The notes beneath the pieces were generated by a model. It did not search any database, had not been told where the DNA came from, and was given only the letters and a program-made list of their open reading frames with translations. A stretch of DNA of 64,000 bases from Siphonodentalium dalli (Eukaryota; Mollusca; Scaphopoda; Gadilida; Siphonodentaliidae): positions 59,289,301-59,353,300 of the forward strand of contig CP136061.1 of assembly GCA_032622095.1 (NCBI GenBank). Direction: 5' to 3'. How positions within the stretch are numbered: position 1 is the first letter of the stretch; each line of letters begins with the position of its first letter. Below are positions 1 through 11,909 of this stretch, piece by piece. The position numbers and the translations under genes are program-made.

Positions 1-195
1 AAAATAATAAGCATTTAGTGATATGATCAATAATTCGATTTTGTGATATCACAAATTCATTTTATGATGTCACTAAAAAAATTATGATATCACTAAATTG
101 CGTTTAGTGATATCAGTAAACAGTCTTTTCGTCCGCATTATTGATATAACAGAATGAATATAAAATGAATTTATAAAAGCCTCGGCTGATACACT
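1..195. repeat. GATATC-palindrome tract, left
   Basis: Several copies of the self-complementary core TGATATCA are spaced about 20-30 bases apart, separated by short AT-rich spacers (aaattcatttta, attcgatttt). The stretch from base 8 onward reappears in inverted orientation at 3300-3352, so this tract may be one arm of a larger element or one end of a dispersed satellite-like repeat. Confidence 0.5.
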
Positions 196-938
196 AAAAG
201 GGGTACTGTACGCCAAATGTTGTTGTTGGTTTCTATAGTCTCCGAGTCGGAGAATAAGGTAATCAGGGCTTACCTGACTCCAAGCATACACTTTAGGACA
301 AGACGGCTGTCAATCAAGACTAAGAATACGGTAACAATGTTTCCATTATTTGAAAGTCTGTTGAGTACGAAGTCATCTTACGGATGACAAATTTACCGGA
401 ATGCAAAAATACAAATTGTCGTTGTCGAGTAAGTTTTGTAAAGTTTTCAACTAAATGAATCAAATAAAAGTTATATTATATGCATACTAGTCCCATATAA
501 TCATTTAAGTTATTGTATCGTCGCTAGTCAGCAGGGTTCGCGCTGCCACTTGCCAAATTTGCCAATGGCAAAAATAATTAACATTTGGCAAAAAATATTT
601 ACTAGTAGTCAGTGAGTGGCTTGAGTGTTCTCCCCGTATCATCATAATATTTTAAGCGATCGTGTGTGCGATCGGTTTAACAATCCAGTATCCCTCAATT
701 ACTGTTTTTGATTACGGTAATTCGTAATTTAATTGACGCCATTTTATGGCTCCAGTCATAAATTCAATTTATATCAAATTATTAACTTTTAAATTATTAA
801 ATTTTAAGATAGCCTATTAACCTGAGCGTTTACAGAATACATCTTCGACTCAAATTACTTATGTTTCTATATATTATCGATATTAGATCGTTATTGTCAC
901 CGGAAATTTAATGAAAATGGCGTACAGTACCCCTTTAA
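196..938. mobile_element. TIR element, AGGGGTACTGTA family (743 bp)
   Basis: Left end aaaggggtactgtacgcc and right end ggcgtacagtacccctttaa are inverted copies. The right end preserves TTAA. The same termini occur in a 271-bp copy at 43278 and a partial copy at 63820. No transposase frame is visible, so it is non-autonomous. It abuts the LINE fragment that follows. Confidence 0.65.
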
Positions 939-941
939 AGA

Positions 942-2560
942 CATATACTGTAAACTTTTTAATCTAGTCTTGGATTCTGGGTTTATACCTGATTCCTGGG
1001 GAATTGGAACCATTATCCCCATATATAAAAATAAAGGAGATTCAAGTGACCCTAAAAACTATAGACCAATTACTTTACTCAGTTGTTTTGGGAAATTATT
1101 TACCAAAATATTATCAAATAGGATCAACACATATCTAGAAGAACATGAAGTAATGAAAGAAAATCAATCCGGTTTCATAAAAGGATATTCCACAGTTGAT
1201 AAAATCTTTGTTCTTCACATGCTGACAGAATTTACTAGGTCACTCAACAGAAGCTTATATTGTGCATTCATTGATTTTGAAAAAGCATTTGATAAAGTAT
1301 GGAGACAGGGACTATGGCACAAACTTTTATCTAACGGTGTTAATGGACAAATATTTAAAGTCATTTGCAATATGTACTCGAACATTAAGTCCAAAGTTCA
1401 ACTAGGAAATGAGTAATCCAATTACTTTCCATGTTTATCTGGTGTCAGACAAGGCGGGAATCTTTCACCAATACTCTTTGCCCTGTACGTAAACGACTTG
1501 GAATCTTATCTGACAAATACAGGAGTTATTGGTCTGCCAAAATTGTCGGATGATAATGAAAACAATTTGAACATATATATGAAACTTTTTGTAATTTTGT
1601 ATGCAGATGATACTGTACTAATGGCAGAAACACCTGCAAAATTTCAAACTGCTTTGGATTCATTCTATAAGTACTGTGAAATGTGGAAATTAACAGTTAA
1701 TGGCGATAAAACTAAAATAATGTTGATATCAAAGCGTAGCCTTCCAAAAAAAGAGAAACAAATTCTATAATGGGAGGGAAATTGAAGTTGTTAAAAAATC
1801 AAATCTGGTTCATATACGGAGGCAAAGAAGGTGCTTGTAGATAAAGCCACTAGAGCAATGTACGCTATAATCACCAAATCAAGAGCACACTGCCTTTCGA
1901 TAAAGGACCAATTTGATTTATTTGATGCACAAGTTGTACCCATACTTGCTTATGGATCTGAAATTTGGGGTACAGGAAATAATGATATACTTGAGAATAT
2001 AAATAGAAAATTTTGTAGGTAAAATTCCCTGTACTGAGCGATTACTCTCATACATTGAGTGCAACCTTATTTGTAGATTCCGTAATAAATGGAAAAATGA
2101 TATAGAGGCCTCGGGCAGTAGGCGAATTATATACAAAATGTTCAAACAAGATATCAATTTTGAAGATTACTTGAGCATTCTTGATAGCAGAAACCGGTTA
2201 ACATTATGCAGATTCCATACATGTAACCACCAGCTACCTATAGAGACGGGCCGATGGAATAATATTGATATCGCTGACAGAATATGCCCAAAGTGTCACA
2301 AATACATTGGTGATGAATTTCATTATTTATTGGAATGTGAGTTCTTTACGGATGTAAGAAAAGCTTTTTACAACCAAAATATAGTAGACGAATAAATGCT
2401 ACCGCGATAAATGAAATTTTCAATATGAAGAATCCCATATTACTATACGCAGAGTTTGTTCTTTCATTCGGATCATCACGAACGTATTCTCAGATCACAA
2501 TTAATGCATCGAAATTTCTCGTCATGAATCTGTCTAATTTTGATCTGCTATGATATATGT
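942..2560 (+). pseudogene. Broken LINE reverse transcriptase fragment (LINE A)
   Basis: Translated + strand fragments give RT motifs in order: IPIYKNKGDSSDPKNYRPIT, AFIDFEKAFDKVW, GVRQGGNLSPILFALYVNDL, and the catalytic LYADDTVLMAE. After a frame break come AYGSEIWG and a C-terminal zinc-type segment CPKCHKYIGDEFHYLLEC. A TAA at about 1414 interrupts the frame, about 1770-1810 is deleted or frameshifted around the usual YLG segment, and another shift lies near 2390. It lacks endonuclease and ORF1, so it is a 5'-truncated dead copy. It belongs to a different subfamily from the LINE in intron 1. Confidence 0.88.
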
Positions 2561-3290
2561 GTATATTCGAGCAGACGACGCGGATTAACATTCATTCATC
2601 TATGGCGATGGTCAGATGCGGGATTTGACAGAAAGTCTCAAACTTTCTGCTGAATTTAGCTAGCTGAGCATCCACATTGATGAATGGATGTGAACCAAGA
2701 ATTAAAGTAAATATATACCTGCCAACAAGCGCAATGAGGATTCAAGTATATTTACATTTATATCAGTTGTAATTGATTATTTAAATAGTCATACGTTATG
2801 ATATTAATACTTTGCTTTTATGATGGTATATTAGTATATATGTATGGTTCCCGGAATCAATTATACGATAGTCACTAGTGAACGATATGGCAATCATCGA
2901 TGGTATAAATACTAAAATTGACGACCTACATGTAGTAACCTATTATTTGTACCTTAATCTAAACACACATGTGTGACTGTGAAGACATCAACCTTTTATG
3001 TCAGCGTTGCGATTAAATAGTTTACTCCAATCAACAAGGTTTCACACGAGATTGCGCCGTCATTACTCTTGGCGAAAATAAGCAAAAGTACCGATGTCAG
3101 AATAAAACTCGGAATACATTCATCGAATTTCAACATGCCATCGACCCGGAACCATATGTACATATCTATTGTATAATATTTCTATATATCTATTGTTTAT
3201 ATAATTCTATATCTCAATATCCTTATGTTATACATGTATTAACTTGGATGAGAGAATAAAGCATTAAATATATAACTTCACAAATTTATA
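2561..3290. other. AT-rich stretch, possible LINE A 3' tail
   Basis: No coding frame or clear repeat is seen. The end near 3255 (gagagaataaagcatt) resembles a LINE 3' UTR with a polyadenylation-type AATAAA, so part of this may be the untranslated tail of LINE A; the boundary is not visible. Confidence 0.3.
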
Positions 3291-3462
3291 TAAGTGATAT
3301 TACAAATTCATTTTATGATATCATAAAATCGAATATGTGATATCACTAAATGCTTACTTAGTTTGTGATATCATATATTCGATTTTATTATATCAGATAT
3401 TCATTTTGTGATATCACTTATTCGAATTTGTGATATCAGAAAATGAATTCTTGATGTCATAA
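3291..3462. repeat. GATATC-palindrome tract, right
   Basis: At least seven GATATC-like cores occur in about 170 bases, separated by the same AT-rich spacers as the tract at the window start. Bases 3300-3352 read in reverse match 8-72, including the word aagcatttagtgatat. Confidence 0.5.
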
Positions 3463-4735
3463 ACTATGTAATATAAATAGAAGAACGACGCCCCATATGT
3501 GTCAGGGTGAATTTCATTTTCCTCAGATCGAAATGGTGTGATTTGCACAAAAATCCAACCGGGTGCCTACCTTTAAATATAATATCAACTATTATCTCAA
3601 ATACAACGGAAAGCTCACATAAAGAGTGTTTCAATATGATATAGTGTTGCCCTGTCTACATAAAACTGTGCATACGGAGGAACACATCTTCGCGTGTGAA
3701 ATATGCAACACGCGCGCGCGCGCGGCATTTAAGATGTCCCGTCCGAATTTGACACAATATAGGTACTATATGTTCACGTTTTCTATATTCGAAAGTAATT
3801 AGATCAAACCCATGTTCATGATGTTTACACTGACCGGAGCTACTTTTCACAATCCACATAAGTGTGACTGTGACATATGCACCTGAAGCATGTGCGGAGA
3901 GTGCAGACCATGCAGTTAATGTATGTGTAGTTCTAAATGATATGGTAAATAATAAAAAAAATTGGAAAGCTTTCCTTACTTACTGCAGATACAAGTTTTA
4001 TTATGATGATTGTAATTTTGCATGAGATCAAGACATGCATGAAATCTGTTTTAATATAATAAGCGGCCACATAAGTGTGATCTATGTGGGAAATAACTCA
4101 ACACAGGTATACTCGTATACGCACGACGTGTTTATACTCACAACGGCTGCGTACAATCTGGCAACGTTAAGTATATAGACACACTCAAACGGGCGACGAT
4201 AATTATAATATGAGTGTAATAATTTCAATTATTATTATATTATATCAGCTGAGGAATCTGTGCACACAAAAAACTCACAAATAAATTATGGGCGTAATTT
4301 ACAGGCGGTATTCATATGAAAAAAAGAATATAGTCAGTAAAATTATTTGAAACAACACATTAATTATGCTGATTTATTGTAATAAGCGACCAATTATATG
4401 TTGTTTCTGTCGGTAATATTTTAACAGCTCTTTATTATGTATGTTCATATAAAAATGTACCCATAGTCCTGCATTCTGCGTTCTCCGCGGAATATATTTG
4501 CACACGATTCTTCTGTCTATTAGAATATCTCAAAACACATGCTGACCAATGTATTTGAATATATAGCCGACCGTATTCATACAATGTACAATCTGTCGGA
4601 ATAAACCACATGTATGTGCAATTATTGAATGAAATGTGAGGTGTCATGTTGTGGTTTGAGTATTGTTGATGATTAATCATGAATTTTATATTTGCTTGGG
4701 TTGAGCAACAAGCAACACTTTTATGTCTTGTATTT
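3463..4735. other. Intergenic stretch without recognised genes
   Basis: Nothing coding is supported. A short (CG)n run lies at about 3709-3724; the rest is AT-rich single-copy-looking sequence. Frames here show no domain, codon bias or splice logic. Confidence 0.4.
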
Positions 4736-5205
4736 AAACGTGTCAAGTGACACGGAGTTGATTCACTTACTGTGTCAACAAATTATATAGGCGACACAGC
4801 GCTACACATCTGCTGTGTCAGATGACACATCTGCTGTGTCAGATGACACAGCGATAAACCTCGGCTTGAAAATTTCCAAATTCCACAAATAAACTACTCA
4901 AAGACATATATACATACTTATATGTGATGATATGAAACGTTACTATTTCGATTCCGAGGGGCTGAGAATTATTTTATATTTCCACAGAAACGTGTCATAT
5001 GACACATAAGACGAAAAAACGACACGTTCCGTGTGTCGGCAATGAAATTGGTAATTTTGTTTAGAAACTTGCGACACAGAGCGACACATATAGCGTGTCA
5101 GATGACACACCTGCACTAATTGAAATCAAATAATGAGCTGCCGTGTCGCTATACGTGTCGTTTGACACACCTAATTGACTACATGACACGGAAAAGTTTT
5201 TCAGT
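4736..5205. repeat. Cluster of GTGTCA-TGACAC palindromes
   Basis: Five copies of GTGTCAnnTGACAC occur at about 4740, 4815, 4836, 4992 and 5095, plus many half sites (TGTGTCA, ACGTGTC). Flanking pieces near 4750-4775 and 5160-5190 look like diverged inverted copies (cacggagttgattcac against the reverse of tagtcaattaggtg), so the cluster may be a MITE made of internal palindromes. Confidence 0.5.
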
Positions 5206-5244
5206 GTATAGGCCTAGAGTAATGTGACATCTGACTCCCAACAC

Positions 5245-5765
5245 CAGGTACACCGGAAGCACCAAAGGGCAAGGGGGCAAACCAGTCAGGGGGGACTTTT
5301 CTGGTACCCACTGGACGCGTAGTACTCCCCTGGGTCAGGGCAAGGAGGGCAAGTGCCCCCTTCTCACAGGGGCGCCGGAAGCATCCAAGGGCAGGGGGGG
5401 GGCAGAGCCTACAAAAAGGGCATTTTTCCGCAAAAAAGGGCATTTTCTCAGTAAACTCGGGAAAATAACCATAAATTCATTGTGGCAAAAATCCCTATTT
5501 TAATGGTATTTGTCGGTTTTTATGGCCGTTTTGTGATAAAATTGACAAAAAAATTATATTCCTTGTGAAATTGGTGGTATTTGGACCAAAAAAGTCACAT
5601 TTTGCTATAAAAACACGAGATTAAACACACAAAAAGCATTTTCTGTCTCCAGAAAAAAGGGCAAGTCCTGCCCCCGCTCGCCCCCCTTGGTCAAGGGCAG
5701 GGGGGGGGTCAGCTGCCCCCCCCCTACCCCCTCTTCCGGCGCCCCTGCCTTCTCCGGCGTCCCTG
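5245..5765. mobile_element. hAT-like non-autonomous element (outer copy)
   Basis: Starts CAGG and ends CCTG with GC-rich imperfect termini (caggtacaccggaag against the reverse of ctccggcgtccctg). It is flanked by an exact 8-bp target duplication, cccaacac, at 5237-5244 and 5766-5773, diagnostic of hAT insertion. It contains a second copy of the same family. Confidence 0.75.
5367..5747. mobile_element. hAT-like non-autonomous element (inner, nested copy)
   Basis: Termini CAGGGGCGCCGGAAG and CTTCCGGCGCCCCTG are perfect 15-base inverted repeats. Flanks ccttctca and ccttctcc agree at 7 of 8 bases. Inside are G-rich and C-rich strings and the word gggcattttc repeated. Better-preserved ends than the outer copy show it inserted later. 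Confidence 0.75.
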
Positions 5766-5773
5766 CCCAACAC

Positions 5774-6327
5774 TCAGTCCACATAAACCTGTTCACATGT
5801 TACAACAACTCAGGTATATGTATGAATGGGTACATGTAATTAGAATTAGAGTAGGCGAAACCACCAGATTCAATATATTCCATTTCGATATCGCAATTCG
5901 ATGATGAGATTCAATATGAGGCAAAATCCTCGATTCACTGTTGGAACGATTATGTTGCAGTGTAACATGTGTGAACAGATCTATTTCTTACGAAATGAAC
6001 ATGTTTCCATTGGATATGCATCAACATGTGGATGTCCATCAACTCGGCTCATCCGCTACAGTTTACAATGTCGCCACCACGCACCCACTGGGAATGTCTC
6101 CGCCACGCACTGATCGACGGCAACTTTTACCAATTGGTTTGCGAATTGGGAAATTGCAAAAGGTATCCAATTCATGGTACAATTAAATTCGACTTCCTGA
6201 TTCATTCTAGTTGTCATTTCGACAATATTATTGCATATAATTGACGAATTTTGCGGAGAATTTTCATGGATAACATAATTCATATACTTCTATAGTGTCG
6301 AGTTCATACACTAATTCATTGGGCACT
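5774..6327 (+). promoter_or_regulatory. 5' flank and probable 5' UTR of the phosphatase gene
   Basis: This 550-base stretch lies between the outer hAT-like element and the start codon. It carries no recognisable repeat and no convincing coding frame; the short overlapping frames on both strands show no domain. By position it should hold the transcription start and 5' UTR, but I see no TATA box, initiator or CpG island that I can defend, and an upstream non-coding exon elsewhere cannot be excluded. Confidence 0.35.
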
Positions 6328-6432
6328 ATGGCGGACGATTTGGCAGAACGATTGCACCACTTTATAGAAAAGGTGGATTCCATGTACGATCGGGCAGACG
6401 GAACTGGTACAGCTTTCGAACTGCAATATCGG
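6328..6432 (+). CDS. PTPN12-like: PTP exon 1: start codon and N-terminal helix
   Basis: Codes 35 residues, MADDLAERLHHFIEKVDSMY onward, ending ELQYR before the donor gtatgt. The amphipathic 'LhxFIEKV' pattern matches the N-terminal helix of PTPN12 and PTPN22 (E-I-L-x-K-F-I), where it precedes the catalytic fold. The exon ends in phase 0, which fits exon 2. The ATG is chosen because it is the first in frame, sits in ggcactATGG (purine at -3, G at +4), and gives the length expected before the NRYKDI motif. Confidence 0.85.
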
Positions 6433-7900
6433 GTATGTGAGGGTAAAATTATTTGGCCCCAAGGATCGGGATGAGATACAAAAAACTCATAATTCTTTTT
6501 CATCAGCTTGTCACATCACAGTTACATGTAAGGTCAATCCACTTCGGACGCTAGTGGAGCGTGCGATTATAACGGCAGTTTTCTGTTGTCCGTAGTGCAC
6601 TACTGCCACTAGCACTAGCAGTTTAAAGCGCGCGATTTATATATTCACACGGCACGTGATTGAATCGCTGACCATGAGGCGATCACAGCAGTGATTTTAT
6701 GCTTCGTTGATTTCTCGCTTCGTGCCAAATGTGGCAAACAAGCAGGATAATTGGGTCGCTGTCAAATAGGATATTCACACGCGCGTATTTTCCTCCTATT
6801 TGAAGGCGACACATTCATTCGTCATCGCGATAACAAAGGTAGTGGAGGACTTTAGCAACATGATGATAGCTGATTTGCAAGGATAAATAAGAATGAGAAA
6901 ATGCCTGGCAAGAGGCTTGAAGAGCTCGACGTAATAACATGATCGTCAGGTTTATTATTGCCAATATTGGTCCCACTCCATTTCAAGTCACTTTGCAAGT
7001 TTGCCCACAATTTGCCCCCTGGAACACTTGCCACAGCGGAATTACAAATATACACGCTGTGGAAATCCTAGGGAATTCGCTACTAGTAGTGTTTTCCATT
7101 CATAATTGTCAACGACTGAACACAAGGGTATAATTCACTATTTTAATGAGGTCACTGGGGCAGAAAGGGGCATGTTACCATTAACCTGGTGTTGGTTCGT
7201 TTGGGGTAAGGATTCTAAAGTAAATTCTAAATTTTTTGGCTTTATTTTGATGATTGACACAAATTTTCAGGATGCCTCATATTGAAAAGATAAACCACTA
7301 CTGCCCGATATAATCCATTTTTGGTTTCAGTAAGGTCTATATTTGGATAAAATACTATAAGAAACGTTGTGTTTTACACATGTATGTAGGAATCAGGGGG
7401 CTAAATGTGTTCTAGAGTCGGGGAACAAGTACACCGTGGAATGCTAAAGGTGAAGGTAACTGAAGAATGACCTTCACCTGATACATGCGACACGTTATTA
7501 AAGGATGACACGCGTTTATTTGATTTGTACATCATATCTAAATAATTTAAACTGGTGAATGAATGGGGGAATGGATTTTTGTGAGCGGGAAATTTATTTA
7601 ACTAGCTGCTGTAGTTCTGGATTTGTCCAGATCAAATTTGGCTGTGGGATAGCCCTGTCGTACACTTAGGGATATATTTTTAAAAGTAAACACATGACCT
7701 ATGATTTTTCTACCATTTTCGTGATCAACTGGTGTCAATCTAGACGGGTAAATATCACTGATATGGCCTGCAGGTTTCAATTCAGTGAATTTGGCCGAAA
7801 CGGCGAAACGTTAACACTGTCGGCCTGTCGCCTATACATCAGACTTCGACTTCGTCTCACCTGAACTGAAAGCCACACAGGTTGCAGACATTTTTGGCTT
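6433..7900. other. Intron 1, 5' part
   Basis: No supported coding feature. Sequence is mostly low-copy. The start of intron 1 often holds regulatory elements in animal genes, but nothing specific can be named here. Confidence 0.35.
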
Positions 7901-7913
7901 TTATTTTAAGATC

Positions 7914-8219
7914 ACGGTGACCACCAATACTTCTTCAAGTACTTGTCAACGTGCAACTACCAGTGCGGATGCACCAACAAAGTCTGCATTCAGTGTTCTT
8001 ATGGAAAAGACTTTCCAGCTTCCAAAGTTGGACAAATCCATAAATAAAAGGGATGAACTCACCCAAAATTTTCTAGAATATTTGGAAGAAAAAAACTTGG
8101 TTTCAGCAAGGATAGTGTCGACATTATTTATATTCTATATATGTATGTCTGTTTGTACTATCAACAGGTGGAAGCTTGCTAAAACGACAGTAGCAATGGT
8201 GATTAAGAACAACCACTGA
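7914..8219 (+). other. Unassigned open frame in intron 1
   Basis: A 100-codon frame reads TTNTSSSTCQRATTSADAPT and then SAFSVLMEKTFQLPKLDKSI before a run of ordinary codons. The composition looks more protein-like than its neighbours (Thr/Ser/Lys-rich, few rare strings), but no domain is recognised and it has no clear start context. It could be a transposon remnant or chance. Confidence 0.15.
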
Positions 8220-8429
8220 TAATCAATTTACCCATACACATTAAAAAAAATTGATTCTGCATATTGTTGTTATTTTATGTTTAATGAAAGTTTAATATAT
8301 TTTGTTTTTGTCTTGTATTGACACATTCAAAGATGGCTTAGTGAAGCCTGACAAGTTTCAGTATTAATAAAATTTCATTAAGATCAAATCAAGTAGTCAT
8401 GTTTCAATGTCCGAACATTGGTTTTACAA

Positions 8430-8560
8430 TTTTAGGATAAACAAATAAAAACCTGCCTGCCGGGAAATTTTGGTCATAAAATATGGTAATAAAAACCTGC
8501 CTGCTGGAAAATTTTGGCCATAAAAAATAAATATAAAAATCTGCCTGCTTTGGGAAAAAA
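8430..8560. repeat. Three-copy tandem repeat, about 55 bp
   Basis: The words aaaaacctgcctgc and ggaaattttggtcataaa recur three times with divergence: at about 8445, 8493 and 8536. No gene function is implied. Confidence 0.55.
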
Positions 8561-9199
8561 AGTGTCTGAGAAACAGAGAATCAACTTCCTGTGGCCTTAC
8601 TATTAGTGAATGAAAATACATGTACAATGTAGCTATCTACTAGCAGCTGTCATCTGCCACTGTTACTGCAACTCTCTCTGTTTATTTGCACTCACTCAAA
8701 GTCACTTGTCAAATAGACTGGTTCTTGGTCCAAAACTGCAAACTTCGGAAATTGTAGTAACCTGACCCTTCCAGCATCAATGGGCCACCATGAAATGATT
8801 AACAAACCCATGAACCGTCTTCCCAGCATGGTTGTCAGGCGACGACAACATTCTATTTTCCAGAGCAGGATATGCCCATGACCCAGATCACACTTTGTTG
8901 TCTTTACAAATATATTCAATTCAATTCTTTATTGGATATAAGCCAAGAAGCGTGATCCATAACATAAACATAACATATTGAATATGACATTGACAATGTA
9001 TAATCGATATAATGTTAACTGTAACACCTATAATAATTTGTGTGTCATCAAAATGCAAATTGTCAAACGCCTTGTTTTAATACATTATAAATTAATGTAA
9101 TTAATTAATTTGTCAGAATTGTTTTCAGGATGAGAATAGAGGATTTTATAGATATGTATATATCCTAAAAACAATACTATTTCAAGTAACTGGTGATAG

Positions 9200-11909
9200 T
9201 TATTGTGTGGCTTGTCGTTTTTTCAACGCTTCTTTTATGAAGCTACATATTTGTTTTGCACACATAAATGTTGATGGATTCAGGATAGTCTTTACATTGT
9301 TCATAAATTGACCAATCTGAAAAATATTGTACCTTTTTCTTATATCATCATATAGTTCACAATTAAAGAGGAAATGAGTTTCATCTTCGACTTTGTCCAA
9401 ACAATGTGAACAAAACCTTTCAGATGCATCTTTTGGCTTAGGTTTTGTATATCTTAAAGTTTCAATATTAAGTGTGTGTGCACTTATTCTGAGTTTAGTT
9501 AGTTCTTTTCTGAGATCCTTTGGTAAATTAAAAAGTGAAGATAGTCCCTAAATTTTGATCCTATTACAATTTTACTATAGAATCTCAATTTTCCATCATT
9601 TGATACCTTCATTCTGTTATATTCGTTCAATATCTTTTTGTTGTAAGTGTTCACAACTATATCTTTGAATTGTGATTCATCAAGAGTATCTATTTTAATT
9701 TTAACAAATTTAGCAATTTTCACCATATTATTAGACCATGACATATCTGATTTTACACCATTCAGTATCCTATCTTCAAAGGCTGAGATCAAAAGTTTAT
9801 GCTGTTTATTATTGTCTTTTCTACTTGTGAGATCCATCAACCTTTTATGGAATTTAAACAACCCTTGAAAAATCTGCAAGCATACCGGTATTGCCTCCAC
9901 TTCTGAATAAACTGCTATGTTTGTTGATTTTCTGTTTACTCCAAGTATATCTTTCAATATTGATGTACATGTATATGTTTTGTCTGCACATGATTTAAAT
10001 AGGTTATCTATTGAGTTAAAGTTGATTTTTAAGTCAGAAATCCACATTTCTGATCCATATGTGAGGATAGGAAGTATCATTGAGTTAACTAAGTGCATCA
10101 AGTTTTTAACAGATAAATTTGGGAGTTCCTTCAAGTTACTCTTCAGTGCATAATATGCTTTCCTGGCTTTATCTGATAAATTTGATGCTGCCAAAACAAA
10201 TTTTCCACTTTTGTGAAAAGTTATTCCTAAGTATTTATAGTCATCCACAGTTTCTAATGTAAGAGGGCCATAATAAAATGTTGGATAATTAACATTTGAA
10301 TTTTCATTTCCGGAGAAGATGACTGTTTTTGATTTGATAGGGTTAACAGCTAATCGCCAATCCATACAAAATTTTTGAAGTGAGTCAAGGCATGCTTGTA
10401 GACCCTGTGGGGATTCCGAAATTAGGACTAAATCATCAGCATACAAAAGATGGTTAAATTTAACTGAATTGAGTGAAACTGGTTCAGAATGACCTTTGTC
10501 TAAGTAATCTTTTATATCATCTATGTATAAATTGAAAAGTATCGGACTAAGACTATCGCCCTGCTTCACGCCTAAATCCGCTTTGAATGGCTCACTATAT
10601 CCATTGTTCAACTTACAAGAGTAATATGTATTAGAGTACATATTTTCTATTATGTTGTAGAATTTTCCATTTATTCCTTTGTTTTTTAATTTTTGAAATA
10701 GGTATGGTCTATATACTGAGTCAAATTTTTTACGTAAATCAATAAAAGCTGTGTAAAGTTGTTTATCTTCTTTCTTTACATATTTGTTTATTAAAGTTTT
10801 CATGACAAATACATGATCAATAGTCCTAGAGTTCAGTCTAAATCCTATTTGATTCATAGATAAAGATTGTTTATTTTCCAAAAATTCCCCAAGTCTTCTC
10901 TGTAGTATATTGGTACATGTAAATAACTTACCAATACAACTAGATATACTTATCCCTCTATAATTGTTACAATCTGTTTGATCTCCTGATTTGTGGATAG
11001 ATGTTAAAAGGGATAGATTCCATTCTGTTGGAAATATGCCACAGTCTAAAATTTTGTTAAATAATTTTGCCAATATTAGTGACATTGTGTCCGCACTCTG
11101 CTTTATAAATTCATTTATAATCATGTCAGGGCATCCACTTTTCTTCATTTTCAGTTTGCTTATTGCTTTTTTAATTTCTTCACAAGTTATAGGTGCATTC
11201 AAGTTTGTATTTTCATACTGTGAATTTTTCTCTTCTGATAGGGTTGGCATACATGTATGATCCATTTTTGAGTTAATATTGTTACTAATATCTTCGGACA
11301 TATTTGAGCATAAAAGTGATTTATAATGTTCAATCCATTGTTTGTCATTTATGGGTGATGACGGTTGAATTTTCTGTTTGTTCCAGTGTTGGAAAAACTT
11401 CCAGAATTCTTTGGGGTTGTTGGGGTTTATATTATTAATATTCTCAGATAATGAGCCAAGGAAATTTTTTCTCAGATTCTTTTTCATGATATTGTATTTT
11501 TTTCGGGTGAAGCAGAATGATTGTCTTAATGCTACATTCTTTGGTTCATTACGTAACTTTTTGGCCATATATCTTATTTCTTTTCTCATCCTGAAACATT
11601 CAGAGTTCATCCAACCTTTTTTATATTTACTTTTTTTATTTGTATTTTTTCTATTATTTATTCTTGTAGGTTTGAAATCCAATGAACTGTTAGCAGCATC
11701 AATATAAATATTACTTAGTTTTTTTGTTAGGTAGTCAATATCTTTGTAATTATTGTCTTCAATTAGGTCCATTAAAGAAAGTAAGTTATCTACTGATTTC
11801 TCTGTTGCTATTGCATTTCTGTAGTGAAATGCAGATTCATTTTGCCAAATATATCTGCCAGGTAAATTACATATGCTTAAATCCTCATTGTTATTGAATT
11901 CATTAGTTT
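9200..11909 (-). pseudogene. LINE B ORF2: reverse transcriptase and C-terminal zinc segment
   Basis: A frame of roughly 790 codons from the Helitron-like insertion boundary to a shift near 9540, then 110 more. RT motifs in order: NKILDCGIFPTEW, NNYRGISISSCIGKLF, IGFRLNSRTIDHVF, AFIDLRKKFDSV (an unusual RKK where RKA is normal), LGVKQGDSLSPILFNLYIDD, catalytic LLYADDLVL (10432-10455), then YKYLGITFHKSGKF. After the shift, CSHCLDKVEDETHFLFNCEL gives the CxxC...H...C pattern common at LINE C termini. Reverse transcribes the LINE RNA at the nicked target site (known for the family). Confidence 0.92.

Noticed and set aside
942-2560. LINE A as part of the same insertion as LINE B
   Set aside because: Opposite strand, different RT sequence (FEKAFDKVW against LRKKFDSVY) and far more decayed; separate family.
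5201-5796. Pro/Gly/Leu-rich frames on the - strand
   Set aside because: They lie inside the nested hAT elements and reflect GC-rich repeat sequence; no start context or domain.
5901-6283. Four overlapping 70-80 codon frames on both strands upstream of the gene
   Set aside because: Mutually overlapping with no motif and no splice logic; at most 5' UTR sequence.
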